Below, one piece after another: positions 40,718 through 48,885 of a DNA stretch of 64,000 nt. The notes under the pieces are model-generated. The model saw nothing but the letters and a program-made list of their open reading frames with translations. It did not search any database and was not told the DNA's origin. Made by a program: the position numbers and the translations under genes. The stretch's first letter is position 1; the number at the start of each line of letters is the position of its first letter. Where the stretch lies: contig CAWISR010000002.1 in the NCBI GenBank assembly GCA_963838845.1, forward strand, positions 744,001 to 808,000, written 5' to 3'. Source of the stretch: CAVRXQ01 sp963838845 (GTDB lineage Bacteria; Actinomycetota; Acidimicrobiia; Acidimicrobiales; Bog-793).

Positions 40718-42006
40718 TTCCCCTCGTTCGAGATCCGCATCAAGATGGCCACCAAGGCGTAGTTCGCGACGAGCGATGAACCTCCGTAGGAGACGAAGGG
40801 GAGCGTGACGCCCGTCAAGGGCAAAAGCCGCGTGTCCCCCGCCATGATGAGGAAGGCCTGCAATCCGAGCGTCGCCGTGAGTCCCGCCGCGCACAGCCGC
40901 GAGAATTCCGAGCGGGCGCGCCGCGCGGCGCGCAGCCCAGCGCCGGCCAAGACCGCGAAGCAAGCGACGATGCCGAGGGCTCCGACGAGACCCATCTCCT
41001 CGCCGACGATAGCGAAGATGTAGTCACTCGACGAAACCGGCAGCACTCTCTGCGCGGAGCCGAAGCCGATGCCGGTGCCGAAGAGCCCGCCACGCGCGAA
41101 GGCGAGCTCGCCCTGGATCGGTTGATAGCCGATGTTGTGGAAGTAGGGCCACGGGTTGAGCCAGTCGGTGAAGCGCTCGTTCACCTGGGTGAGGATGTGA
41201 CTCGCCAGGAAAGCGACGAGCGCGAAACCGGCGAGGCCGATCACGATGTAGGACCAGCGGCCCGTCGCCATCCAGATCATCGTCAAAAAGACGAGGAAGA
41301 GAATCAGCGAGAAACCGATGTCGTCTTCCAACAAGATGATCAGGAGCGCCGTCACCGCGGCGATCGCGATCGGGCCGAAGGCGCGCAGGTCGAGCAGCAA
41401 CCGGTTGCCGATGCGCCGCGTCGGCACCGTGAGCAGCTCGCGTTTGTCGATGAAATAGGAGGCGAAGAAGATCACCAAGAGCAGCTTCGCGATCTCTACC
41501 GGCTGGAATTCGAACGAAGCCGCATGGACCCACAACCTGGCGCCGTTGACCTTCAAGCCGATGCCGGGAAGCAGCGGGGCGATCAAAAGCAAAAACGCCG
41601 CCGCCAGGATCAGGTAGCGGTAGCGATCGAGGTCGCGGCTGTAGCGAACCGACGCGAGCACCGCCGTGTAGATGAACAGTCCGATCAGCGTCCAGGCGAG
41701 CTGCTGGCCGGCTTGGCTCTGATCACCGCGCTCGATGAAGACGTAACCCATCCCGTTCAGCAACAAGACGACCGGCATGATCACCGGGTCGGCGTTCGGC
41801 GCGTAGATCCGGTTCACGACCTGGACGCCGATCGCGATCAAAGCGAGGATGACGATGAACTCGACGACGTGGTCCGGGAGCGCGCCGGTCAGCGCGAGCG
41901 ACTCGAGCATGGTCGCGAACAGAACGACGACCGCGCCGACGACGAGCAATCCCGCTTCGGTTCTGCGGCGCGATGACCGGCGGCGCAGCACGGCGACGGC
42001 GCTCAC
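40639..42006 (-). CDS. SEDS family cell-cycle protein (FtsW/RodA type)
   Basis: A 455-residue SEDS protein with about twelve helices, longer than RodA. It carries VNGARLWVHAASFEFQPVEI, LLEDDIGFSLILFLVFLTMI, FARGGLFGTGIGFGSAQRVL and GVTLPFVSYGGSSLVANYAL. The additional N-terminal helices and AFARGGLFGTGIG are those of the actinobacterial FtsW/RodA group found beside penicillin-binding and Ser/Thr kinase genes, so it is probably a second septal or elongation polymerase. No pbp gene is beside it here. The C-terminal tail (ASSPTVPTASRTAEEVTIGA) overlaps the DUF151 gene antisense. Confidence 0.87.
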   Translation of the reverse strand: MSAVAVLRRRSSRRRTEAGLLVVGAVVVLFATMLESLALTGALPDHVVEFIVILALIAIGVQVVNRIYAPNADPVIMPVVLLLNGMGYVFIERGDQSQAGQQLAWTLIGLFIYTAVLASVRYSRDLDRYRYLILAAAFLLLIAPLLPGIGLKVNGARLWVHAASFEFQPVEIAKLLLVIFFASYFIDKRELLTVPTRRIGNRLLLDLRAFGPIAIAAVTALLIILLEDDIGFSLILFLVFLTMIWMATGRWSYIVIGLAGFALVAFLASHILTQVNERFTDWLNPWPYFHNIGYQPIQGELAFARGGLFGTGIGFGSAQRVLPVSSSDYIFAIVGEEMGLVGALGIVACFAVLAGAGLRAARRARSEFSRLCAAGLTATLGLQAFLIMAGDTRLLPLTGVTLPFVSYGGSSLVANYALVAILMRISNEGNQRASSPTVPTASRTAEEVTIGAGGR

Positions 42007-42060
42007 GCGTCCAACGTACTGGAGGAAAGGCCTCTCTCACGGTGCGGTGGCGCCGGTAGC

Positions 42061-44280
42061 GTGGGGCGTGTGACGGCAAGGCCAGAGCTCGAGATCGCCG
42101 AGGAAGTCGCAACCGGCGAGTTCGTCGAGCCCGTCCACAAGACGCCGGAGAGCTTCGGGCCGGATCGGTTCATCAACCGGGAGCTCTCGTGGCTCGACTT
42201 CGCCGACCGCGTCCTCGAGCTCGCCGACGAGAAGCAGTCGCCGCTCTTGTCGCGGGCGAAGTTCCTCGCCATCTTCTCCTCGGGCCTGGACGAGTTCTTC
42301 CAGGTACGCGTGGCCGGGCTGAAGGACCAGCTCGCCGTCGGGGTGCGGGAGGCGTTCCCTGACGGACGCACCGTGCTCGAGACCTTCGCCGAGGTGCGCG
42401 AGCGCGTGAGCGCGCTCGTCGAGCGCCAGAGCCGGATCTTCATCGACGAGGTCCGACCCCAGCTCGCCGAGGCGGGCATCGTCATCGCCGATTACGCCGA
42501 TCTGTCCGGTGCAGACCTGGAGGCCCTGCGGAAGGTCTTCGACGAAGAGATCTTCCCCGTCCTCACCCCGCTCGCCGTCGACCCCGGGCACCCCTTCCCC
42601 TACATCTCGTCGCTGTCGCTCAACCTCGCGGTGACGATCGAGGATCCCGAGAAGGGCGAGAGCCGCTTCGCCCGCATCAAGGTGCCGACGCACCCGGTCC
42701 TGCCGAGGTTCGTCACGCTCGGCCGCGGCGATCGCCTCGTTCCGATCGAGCAAGTCATCGCCGCGAATCTCACCGACCTGTTCCCCGGCATGCGGATCGG
42801 TTCGTGCTTCACGTTCCGTGTGACGCGCAACGCGGACTTGGACCTCGACGACTCCGAGGACGAGGACCTGCTCGAAGCGGTCGAGGTCGAACTCCGCCGC
42901 CGGCGCTTCGGCCGGGCGGTGCGCCTCGAGGTCGCGACCGACATGACGCCGGACGTGATCTCGTTCCTTTTGTCCGAGCTCGAACTTTCCGAGCGCGACG
43001 TCTACCGCATCCCGGCGATGTTGGACCTCACGGACCTCTGGGCGATCTCGACCTCGGACCGCCCCGACCTCTCCGAGCCGGCGTTCACGCCGCGCACCCC
43101 GGCGCGACTCACCCGCGAGACCGGCGAACCGGCAGATCTGTTCGCGGTGATCCGCGAGCACGACGTCCTCGTCCACCACCCATATGACTCGTTCGCGTCG
43201 TCGGTCGAAGCGTTCATCTCCCAGGCGGCCGCGGATCCCGACGTCTTGGCGATCAAACAGACGCTGTACCGGACCTCGGGCGAGGCGTCATTCGTCTCCG
43301 CGCTTGCCTCCGCCGCAGAGGAGGGAAAGCAGGTCGTCGCGCTCGTCGAGTTGAAGGCGCGCTTCGACGAGCGGCGCAACATCACCTGGGCACGACGCCT
43401 CGAGGAAGCTGGCGTCCATGTCATCTACGGCGTCGTCGGATTGAAGACCCACTCGAAAACCGCGCTCGTCGTCCGCAGGGAAGACGACGGGATCCGTCGC
43501 TACTGCCACATCGGGACCGGGAACTACAACTCCGAGACGGCCCGCATCTACGAGGACCTTGGCTTGCTGAGCAGCGACGTAACGCTCGGCGAGGACCTGA
43601 CCAACCTGTTCAACCACTTAACCGGGTTCTCGCGCCAGGTGGAGACGAGTTCGCTCATCCTTTCGCCGACCGGCTTTCGCCCCTGGGTGCTCGCGTCGAT
43701 CGCCCGGGAGCGCGACGCCGGGGTGAACGGGCGGATCAACATCAAGGTGAACGGGCTCACCGATCCCGAGGTGATCGACGCGCTCTACGAGGCGTCGCAG
43801 GCCGGCTGTCGTGTCGACCTGATCGTGCGCGGCGTGTGTTGCATCCGTCCGCAGGTGCCAGGACTCTCGGACAACATCACGGTGAAGTCGATCGTCAGTG
43901 AGTACCTCGAGCACTCGCGCATCTACCGCTTCGGTGTTCCCGGCCGCGAGGTGCTCGCGAAGACGGTCGTACGCAAAAGTGAGCAACCGAAGACGATGGG
44001 CAACAGGGCGACGTACTTCATCGGCTCGGCCGACCTGATGGAGCGCAACCTCGATCACCGCATCGAAGCGGTTGTGCCGGTTCGTGACGCAGACCTCTGT
44101 GCGCGCCTCGAGGACATCTTGACGCTCGATCGGCTAGATGACACGTCTTCGTGGACGCTCGACCCAGGCGGCGACTGGCGGCGTGTCCAGCAGGTGCGCG
44201 GCATCCACGCGCAGCGCCGGTTCGAGGAGCTCGCGCGCGAGCGCTCGCGACGCCGACGCGGCCCAGACGGAGCGGCCTGA
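42061..44280 (+). CDS. ppk1: Polyphosphate kinase 1
   Basis: A 739-residue PPK1, which makes inorganic polyphosphate from ATP reversibly. Four domains are visible: N-terminal RFINRELSWLDFADRVLELA, head domain ending near 330, and two phospholipase-D-like catalytic domains with LAIKQTLYRTSGEASFVSAL, KALVVR-like KTALVVRREDDGIRRYCHIG (autophosphorylated His in YCHIGTGNYN), GLLSSDVTLGEDLTNLFNHL and YFIGSADLMERNLDHRIEAV. Start could be the GTG at 42061 or 42070. It precedes a Ppx/GppA phosphatase by seven bases, so synthesis and breakdown of polyphosphate are encoded together. Confidence 0.95.
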   Translation: MGRVTARPELEIAEEVATGEFVEPVHKTPESFGPDRFINRELSWLDFADRVLELADEKQSPLLSRAKFLAIFSSGLDEFFQVRVAGLKDQLAVGVREAFPDGRTVLETFAEVRERVSALVERQSRIFIDEVRPQLAEAGIVIADYADLSGADLEALRKVFDEEIFPVLTPLAVDPGHPFPYISSLSLNLAVTIEDPEKGESRFARIKVPTHPVLPRFVTLGRGDRLVPIEQVIAANLTDLFPGMRIGSCFTFRVTRNADLDLDDSEDEDLLEAVEVELRRRRFGRAVRLEVATDMTPDVISFLLSELELSERDVYRIPAMLDLTDLWAISTSDRPDLSEPAFTPRTPARLTRETGEPADLFAVIREHDVLVHHPYDSFASSVEAFISQAAADPDVLAIKQTLYRTSGEASFVSALASAAEEGKQVVALVELKARFDERRNITWARRLEEAGVHVIYGVVGLKTHSKTALVVRREDDGIRRYCHIGTGNYNSETARIYEDLGLLSSDVTLGEDLTNLFNHLTGFSRQVETSSLILSPTGFRPWVLASIARERDAGVNGRINIKVNGLTDPEVIDALYEASQAGCRVDLIVRGVCCIRPQVPGLSDNITVKSIVSEYLEHSRIYRFGVPGREVLAKTVVRKSEQPKTMGNRATYFIGSADLMERNLDHRIEAVVPVRDADLCARLEDILTLDRLDDTSSWTLDPGGDWRRVQQVRGIHAQRRFEELARERSRRRRGPDGAA

Positions 44281-44287
44281 ACCGATC

Positions 44288-45874
44288 GTGCGCATCGCGG
44301 CGCTCGACCTCGGGAGCAATTCGTTCCACATGATCGTCGTCGAAGCTCGCCTCGACGGCACGTTCCTCCCGCTCGTTCGAGAAAGAGAGACCCTGCGGCT
44401 CGGCGATCGCGTCGCGAAGACCGGCGCGCTCGGCGAACCGGCGATGACCGAGGCGCTCGAGGTGATCAAACGCTTCATCCAGATGGCGCAGGCATCGAAG
44501 GCCGACGAGGTGATCGCGCTCGGCACTGCGGCGATCCGTGAGGCGAGCGACGGTACCGAGTTCGTCGAACGGGTGAGGTCGGAGACGGGCATCGAGATCA
44601 AAGTCGTCGACGGGACGCGTGAGGCCGAGCTCATCTTCACTGCGGTGCGCTCGAGCGTGCTGATCGACCCGGGTCCGGCGCTGGTGGCAGATCTCGGCGG
44701 CGGGAGTCTCGAGCTGATTGTCGGCGACCGCGCAGAGATCTTCTACGCGGCCAGCGTGCCGATCGGCGTCGGACGACTCACCGCCGCGATCGAAAATGAC
44801 CCGTTGAAGGAGTCGGACCTCCGGCGCCTCCGGCGCATCGTCGCAGAGACGCTCGATCCCGTGATCGACGAGATCGTCGCGCGCGGACCGAAGCAGTTCA
44901 TCGTCTCCTCGGGAACCTTCCTCGCGCTCGTGCGGATGGCGGCAGCGCGAGAGGACGGGACGGTCAACGAGATCGTGAACCAGCTGAGCGTCGAGCGGGA
45001 GGTGTTCGAGGAGCTCGCCGAGGAGGTCTTCAAGTTGCGCGCTGCGGAACGGGCGAAGCTTCCTGGCTCAGATCCGCGTCGAGCCGAGCAGCTCCCCGCT
45101 GGCGCCGTTGTCCTGGAGTACCTGTTGAACGAGACCGGCTTCGGCGAGTTGACGGCGAGCGAATGGGCGCTTCGCGAGGGGATCGTCCTCGACGCGATCG
45201 GCGCCCACGATCCCGTCGAGCTGCTCGGCGACCCGAGGGCGCTGCGGCGCTGGTCCGTGCTCTCGCTTTGCCGCAGATCGAACTGGCGTCAGCCGCACGC
45301 CCGTCAGGTCGCGTTGCTCGCGACGCAGCTGTTCGACGCGACGAGATTCCTCCATGCCCGCGGCGCCGATGAGCGCGAGTTGCTCGAGTTCGCGGCCTAC
45401 CTCCACGACATCGGTGAGCACATCTCGCACGAAGGCCACGACCGGCATACGGCGTATCTGATCGAGAACGGCGGCTTGCGCGGGTTTTCCCCGAGCGAGG
45501 TCCGCATCCTCGCGTCGATCGGACGCTTCCACGTCCGCGGCACGCCGAAGCCGAGCTTCGAGGCGTTCGGGGAGCTTTCCGAGGACGACGCGGCGCGCGC
45601 CGTCGAGCTCATCGCGATCCTGCGTCTCGCCGACGCGCTCGATGCGTCGCATCGCGGACTTGTGCGGGCGATCGAAGTTTCGCCCCTCGGGCCTGCCCGC
45701 ACGCTCACGATCTCCGCTGCCACCCGCGCCGACGCCGGTCTCGAGCTGTGGAGTGCGCGACGCAAACAGGAACTGTTCGAGCGGATCTTCGGCGTAGACC
45801 TTGCGGTCACCGCCGCGCCGACATCCGGCGCCGCGTACCAGAAGGACAGCGCGAACGATTCAGGCTTTGGCTGA
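44288..45874 (+). CDS. ppx: Ppx/GppA exopolyphosphatase
   Basis: A 528-residue ASKHA-fold phosphatase with an added HD-type C-terminal domain. N-terminal motifs are IAALDLGSNSFHMIVVEARL, IALGTAAIREASDG and LVADLGGGSLELIVGD; the HD region has FAAYLHDIGEHISHEGHDRH and RLADALDASHRG. The family removes terminal phosphates from polyphosphate or converts pppGpp to ppGpp, which would link it to the relA gene upstream in this window. It starts at the GTG at 44288 right after ppk1; an upstream in-frame extension overlaps ppk1 and is not used. Its stop overlaps the convergent gene by 15 bases. Confidence 0.92.
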   Translation: MRIAALDLGSNSFHMIVVEARLDGTFLPLVRERETLRLGDRVAKTGALGEPAMTEALEVIKRFIQMAQASKADEVIALGTAAIREASDGTEFVERVRSETGIEIKVVDGTREAELIFTAVRSSVLIDPGPALVADLGGGSLELIVGDRAEIFYAASVPIGVGRLTAAIENDPLKESDLRRLRRIVAETLDPVIDEIVARGPKQFIVSSGTFLALVRMAAAREDGTVNEIVNQLSVEREVFEELAEEVFKLRAAERAKLPGSDPRRAEQLPAGAVVLEYLLNETGFGELTASEWALREGIVLDAIGAHDPVELLGDPRALRRWSVLSLCRRSNWRQPHARQVALLATQLFDATRFLHARGADERELLEFAAYLHDIGEHISHEGHDRHTAYLIENGGLRGFSPSEVRILASIGRFHVRGTPKPSFEAFGELSEDDAARAVELIAILRLADALDASHRGLVRAIEVSPLGPARTLTISAATRADAGLELWSARRKQELFERIFGVDLAVTAAPTSGAAYQKDSANDSGFG

Positions 45875-46996
45875 GCGCCGCCCGCCCCTGCCCGGCTCAG
45901 GCGGCGGGATCCGCTCGACGAAGTCGGACAGCGCTTTGCGCGAGCCGCGCAGGCCGTGGCCCTTTGGAACCCGCAGCGACACGTAGGAGATCGCGCCGAC
46001 CGGGATCGGCAACCAGAAGTTCACGAGCCGCCAACCGAGCACACCGAGCAGCGAGACGTTCTTCACGACGCCGAAGCTCGTGAGCACAAGCGGCAGCGAG
46101 GCCTCGACGAAGCCGAGCCCTCCCGGGGTGATCGGAATCACCGCGAGGACGTTCGCGATCCCGTACGCGGCGAAGAGCTCGACGGGGTTGACGTACTTGC
46201 CGAGCGCGGCGAGGAACGACCACAGCGACGCAGCATCGAGCAGCCAGTTCGAGATCGCCCAGACGAGCGCGCTGCGTCGTCGTTCGCGGTTCTGCCCAAG
46301 GCGCCGCAACGATTCGTCGATGCGCCTCAAGACCGATTCGATCTGGTCGGGCTTCACGCGCGGCAGGATGCGCTCGATGCGGTGGACGAACCGCTTGGCG
46401 GCGTCCTCCCCCCGGGTGAAGGTGTAGATGAGCGTTGCGAACCCGGCCAACGCGATCATGCCGAGCAGCGCGACGACGATGTAGATCGGGTGGAATCCGG
46501 CGAACGGGATCGAGATGACGAGGGCGAGCCAGAGCATCACGTTCAGCACCACCGCGGAGCCGATGCCTTGGGTCGCCATCGTGAAGCCGGCGTCTGTTCC
46601 GGCGACGCCTTCGGCTGTGAGCAGGCGGTAACCGAGGCCAGCCGAAGCCGCGGATCCGCCGGGCACCAAGTGCGCGACGGCCGTCGTCGACAAATCGATG
46701 CGAAAGATCCGAGAGATGGTCGGCCGGTTGTGCGGCAACACGGTGCGGGTGAGTAACGCGTAGGCGAAGAGCGATGCGGCCTCGAACACGATTCCCGCGA
46801 TCAACCATCCGATGTTCAGTCGCTTCAGTAGCGCGAGGTTGTGACTTGCGCCGATGAGCTCCGGGACGACGAGGTACTCGATGACGAGCACCGCGAGGAA
46901 GAGCACGATGCCATGGCGAAGCGGCGCGGGGACGCGGGATCGCCAACGTCTCCAGCGCGACTGCGGTCGCGGCTGCTCGGGAGACTCCGTCGACAT
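45860..46996 (-). CDS. Flippase-like domain protein (UPF0104, LPG synthase transmembrane region)
   Basis: A 378-residue protein with about eight helices, of the family that forms the membrane half of MprF-type lysylphosphatidylglycerol synthases. Visible pieces are WLIAGIVFEAASLFAYALLT, HLVPGGSAASAGLGYRLLTA, GIANVLAVIPITPGGLGFVE and LGWRLVNFWLPIPVGAISYV. The family signature, a Pro-Gly-Gly-hydrophobic-Gly segment in a late helix, is present. No synthase domain is attached, so it is a stand-alone putative lipid transporter. It diverges from the AI-2E-family gene with a 129-base gap. Confidence 0.85.
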   Translation of the reverse strand: MSTESPEQPRPQSRWRRWRSRVPAPLRHGIVLFLAVLVIEYLVVPELIGASHNLALLKRLNIGWLIAGIVFEAASLFAYALLTRTVLPHNRPTISRIFRIDLSTTAVAHLVPGGSAASAGLGYRLLTAEGVAGTDAGFTMATQGIGSAVVLNVMLWLALVISIPFAGFHPIYIVVALLGMIALAGFATLIYTFTRGEDAAKRFVHRIERILPRVKPDQIESVLRRIDESLRRLGQNRERRRSALVWAISNWLLDAASLWSFLAALGKYVNPVELFAAYGIANVLAVIPITPGGLGFVEASLPLVLTSFGVVKNVSLLGVLGWRLVNFWLPIPVGAISYVSLRVPKGHGLRGSRKALSDFVERIPPPEPGRGGRRSAKA

Positions 46997-47092
46997 CTGT
47001 CCATGCTTTCACGTCGCGCCGCTGAATAGAGGTTTCGTGTGCGCGACAAGGCTCGGTTCTCCCGAATCGCCGCCGAGCGCGCGATTGCCGCG

Positions 47093-47122
47093 GTTGACTT
47101 GACGCCGTCGAGTTGACTTGAC
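47093..47122. repeat. Two 11-bp direct repeats upstream of AI-2E-family gene
   Basis: GTTGACTTGAC occurs at 47093-47103 and 47112-47122, 19 bases apart and ending just before the GTG at 47126. Each contains TTGAC, a -35-like element, but no -10 follows in the short space. It may be a duplicated operator or a leftover of a small duplication. Confidence 0.45.
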
Positions 47123-47125
47123 TGC

Positions 47126-48289
47126 GTGAGCGATCGGCCCGCCCAAAGGGGTGTCGAACGCAACCCGCTCGGATTCCGCCGGTCAAGCGAGTCAGATCGG
47201 GCGACGGAGTACTTCATCCTGCGCTCGTCGGTCCTTGTGCTGCTCGCCGGGATCGTCGTCGTCCTGCTTGTGCTATTGGCTTGGCGCCTGCGCGCGACGT
47301 TGCTGCTCGTCGCGATAGGGATCTTCATCGCCGCGCTGCTCAACCCGTTCGTCCGCATGCTGGCACGGCGTGGCATGCGCCGTGGCTACGCGGTCGGCAT
47401 CGTCTACCTCATCCTCGTGCTGTTGGCGTTCGCGTTCGGGTACCTCGTCTTCCACCCGCTGATCTCGAACGCGACCCGCTTCGCGCACGATCTGCCGAAG
47501 CTCGTGAGCCAGGCGAAAAAGGGCAAGGGCGTCATCGGCCATCTGATCGTGAAATTGCATCTCGAGAAGTGGGTACGCAAACACGTCCCGTCGCTCGAAA
47601 GCGCGCTGACCAAGCTGTCGAAGCCGGCCTTCGCCGTCGGCAAGACCGTCGTCTCCGGTGTCGCGGGCCTCGTCACGATCGCGTTCATCTCGTTCTTCGT
47701 GCTCTTGGAAGGACCCGCCAGCCTCGACGCTGCGCTTGACGCGATGAACCCCGACCACGCCGCTCGTGTCCGGAGGATCGTCGACGCGATGGCGGGTGAG
47801 GTGACCGGCTTCATGATCGGCGACTTCGCGACATCGGTCATCGCGGGCATCGTCGTCTTCGCGGCTCTCGAGATTACCGGGGTGCCCTTCGCCACCGTGT
47901 TCGCCGTGTGGGTCGGGCTCGTCGACTTCCTGCCGATGGTCGGGGGGTTGCTCGCCGGCGTGCCGACGGTGTTCGTCGCGTTCTTGCACTCGATCCCCGC
48001 CGGAATCGTGGTCGTCGTCGTCTTTCTCGTCTACCAGCAGGTCGAGAACCACGTCCTTTACCCGTTGATCGTCTCGCGCACCGTCCGGCTGTCGCCGTTG
48101 TGGGTGCTGCTGGCGGTGCTGGTCGGAGCGGAGACTGGCAACATCTTGGGCTCGACGTTCGGTGCCATCGCTGGTGCGATCTTGGCGGTACCGGCTGCGG
48201 GTTCGATTCAGGTCGCGGTACGCGAGCTCGTCGTCAAGCGGCGGAGCGAAGGGATCGCCGGCCCAGTCGTCGACGACGTCCCGGTCTGA
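47126..48289 (+). CDS. AI-2E family transporter
   Basis: A 387-residue membrane protein with about eight helices. Family hallmarks are LLLVAIGIFIAALLNPFVRM, then a central amphipathic stretch, FISFFVLLEGPASLDAALDA, GVPFATVFAVWVGLVDFLPM and the C-terminal FLVYQQVENHVLYPLIVSRT. Members export the signal AI-2 in some bacteria and other small molecules or ions elsewhere; nothing here identifies the substrate. Starts at GTG. Its C-terminal end faces a relic of a sugar-ABC permease on the other strand. Confidence 0.88.
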   Translation: MSDRPAQRGVERNPLGFRRSSESDRATEYFILRSSVLVLLAGIVVVLLVLLAWRLRATLLLVAIGIFIAALLNPFVRMLARRGMRRGYAVGIVYLILVLLAFAFGYLVFHPLISNATRFAHDLPKLVSQAKKGKGVIGHLIVKLHLEKWVRKHVPSLESALTKLSKPAFAVGKTVVSGVAGLVTIAFISFFVLLEGPASLDAALDAMNPDHAARVRRIVDAMAGEVTGFMIGDFATSVIAGIVVFAALEITGVPFATVFAVWVGLVDFLPMVGGLLAGVPTVFVAFLHSIPAGIVVVVVFLVYQQVENHVLYPLIVSRTVRLSPLWVLLAVLVGAETGNILGSTFGAIAGAILAVPAAGSIQVAVRELVVKRRSEGIAGPVVDDVPV

Positions 48290-48315
48290 CTCGCTGCGGC
48301 GCGCCCGGCGAGCGC

Positions 48316-48408
48316 GTGCTCAGCGAATTCCGCGCCGAGAGAGACGCCGCCTTTGAACCAGCGCTGCGAGATGACGAACACGAGGACATTCGGAATCGTG
48401 GCGATCAC
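48316..48408 (-). pseudogene. Relic of a sugar ABC-transporter permease C-terminus
   Basis: Reading leftward from 48408, the frame gives IATIPNVLVFVISQRWFKGG then VSLGAEFAEH. This resembles the end of MalG/UgpE-type permeases (hydrophobic final helix, then QRxFxxG). A stop codon lies in frame just upstream, and the rest of the gene is missing. The frame continues without meaning into the end of the AI-2E-family gene. The remainder of 48290-48514 shows only the VOC gene's ribosome binding site. Confidence 0.4.
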
Positions 48409-48514
48409 TCAAGGCGCACGCGCAAGGCGCTGATACTTTCACGCGGGTCGCGTCGCTTGCACGCGTCTCGCGCCGCGCACGAAACTCTGCGGGCGAAATA
48501 GAGGGGGCTTACCG

Positions 48515-48877
48515 ATGGCCGTTGAGTGGTATCAGATGGTGATCGACGCCCACGACCCGCGTGCGCTCGCCCGTTTCTGGGCCGACGCCCTCGGGTACCG
48601 GGTGATGCTCGAAGAGGACGAAGAAGTCGTGATCGCGAAGGGCGACGATGCCTACCCCGGGATCTGCTTCGTTCCGGTCGACGACGAGAAAACGGAAAAG
48701 AACCGGCTGCACATCGACTTGAATCCCGTCGATCAGTACGAGGAGGTCGTCCGGTTGCTCGCGCTCGGCGCGCGCCGAGTCAACATCGGACAGGGGAACG
48801 TGACGTGGGTCGTGCTCGCCGACCCCGAGGGGAACGAGTTCTGCGTGCTGCGGAGACACGAAGACTTCGTCAGCTAA
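48515..48877 (+). CDS. VOC (glyoxalase-like) domain protein
   Basis: A 120-residue protein of the vicinal-oxygen-chelate fold. The N-terminal QMVIDAHDPRALARFWADAL, the middle RLHIDLNPVDQYEEVVRLLA and the C-terminal WVVLADPEGNEFCVLRR match the glyoxalase/bleomycin-resistance type found widely in actinobacteria. Metal ligands of this fold usually come from the paired beta strands (the His in LHIDLN and Glu in GNEFC are candidates). Substrate unknown. GAGGGGG before the ATG is a good ribosome binding site. It ends eight bases before the convergent ramB-like gene. Confidence 0.82.
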   Translation: MAVEWYQMVIDAHDPRALARFWADALGYRVMLEEDEEVVIAKGDDAYPGICFVPVDDEKTEKNRLHIDLNPVDQYEEVVRLLALGARRVNIGQGNVTWVVLADPEGNEFCVLRRHEDFVS

Positions 48878-48885
48878 GGACCGGG

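Noticed and set aside
42037..43179. 380-codon minus-strand frame opposite ppk1
   Set aside because: ppk1 is unambiguous; the antisense frame is a codon-bias by-product.
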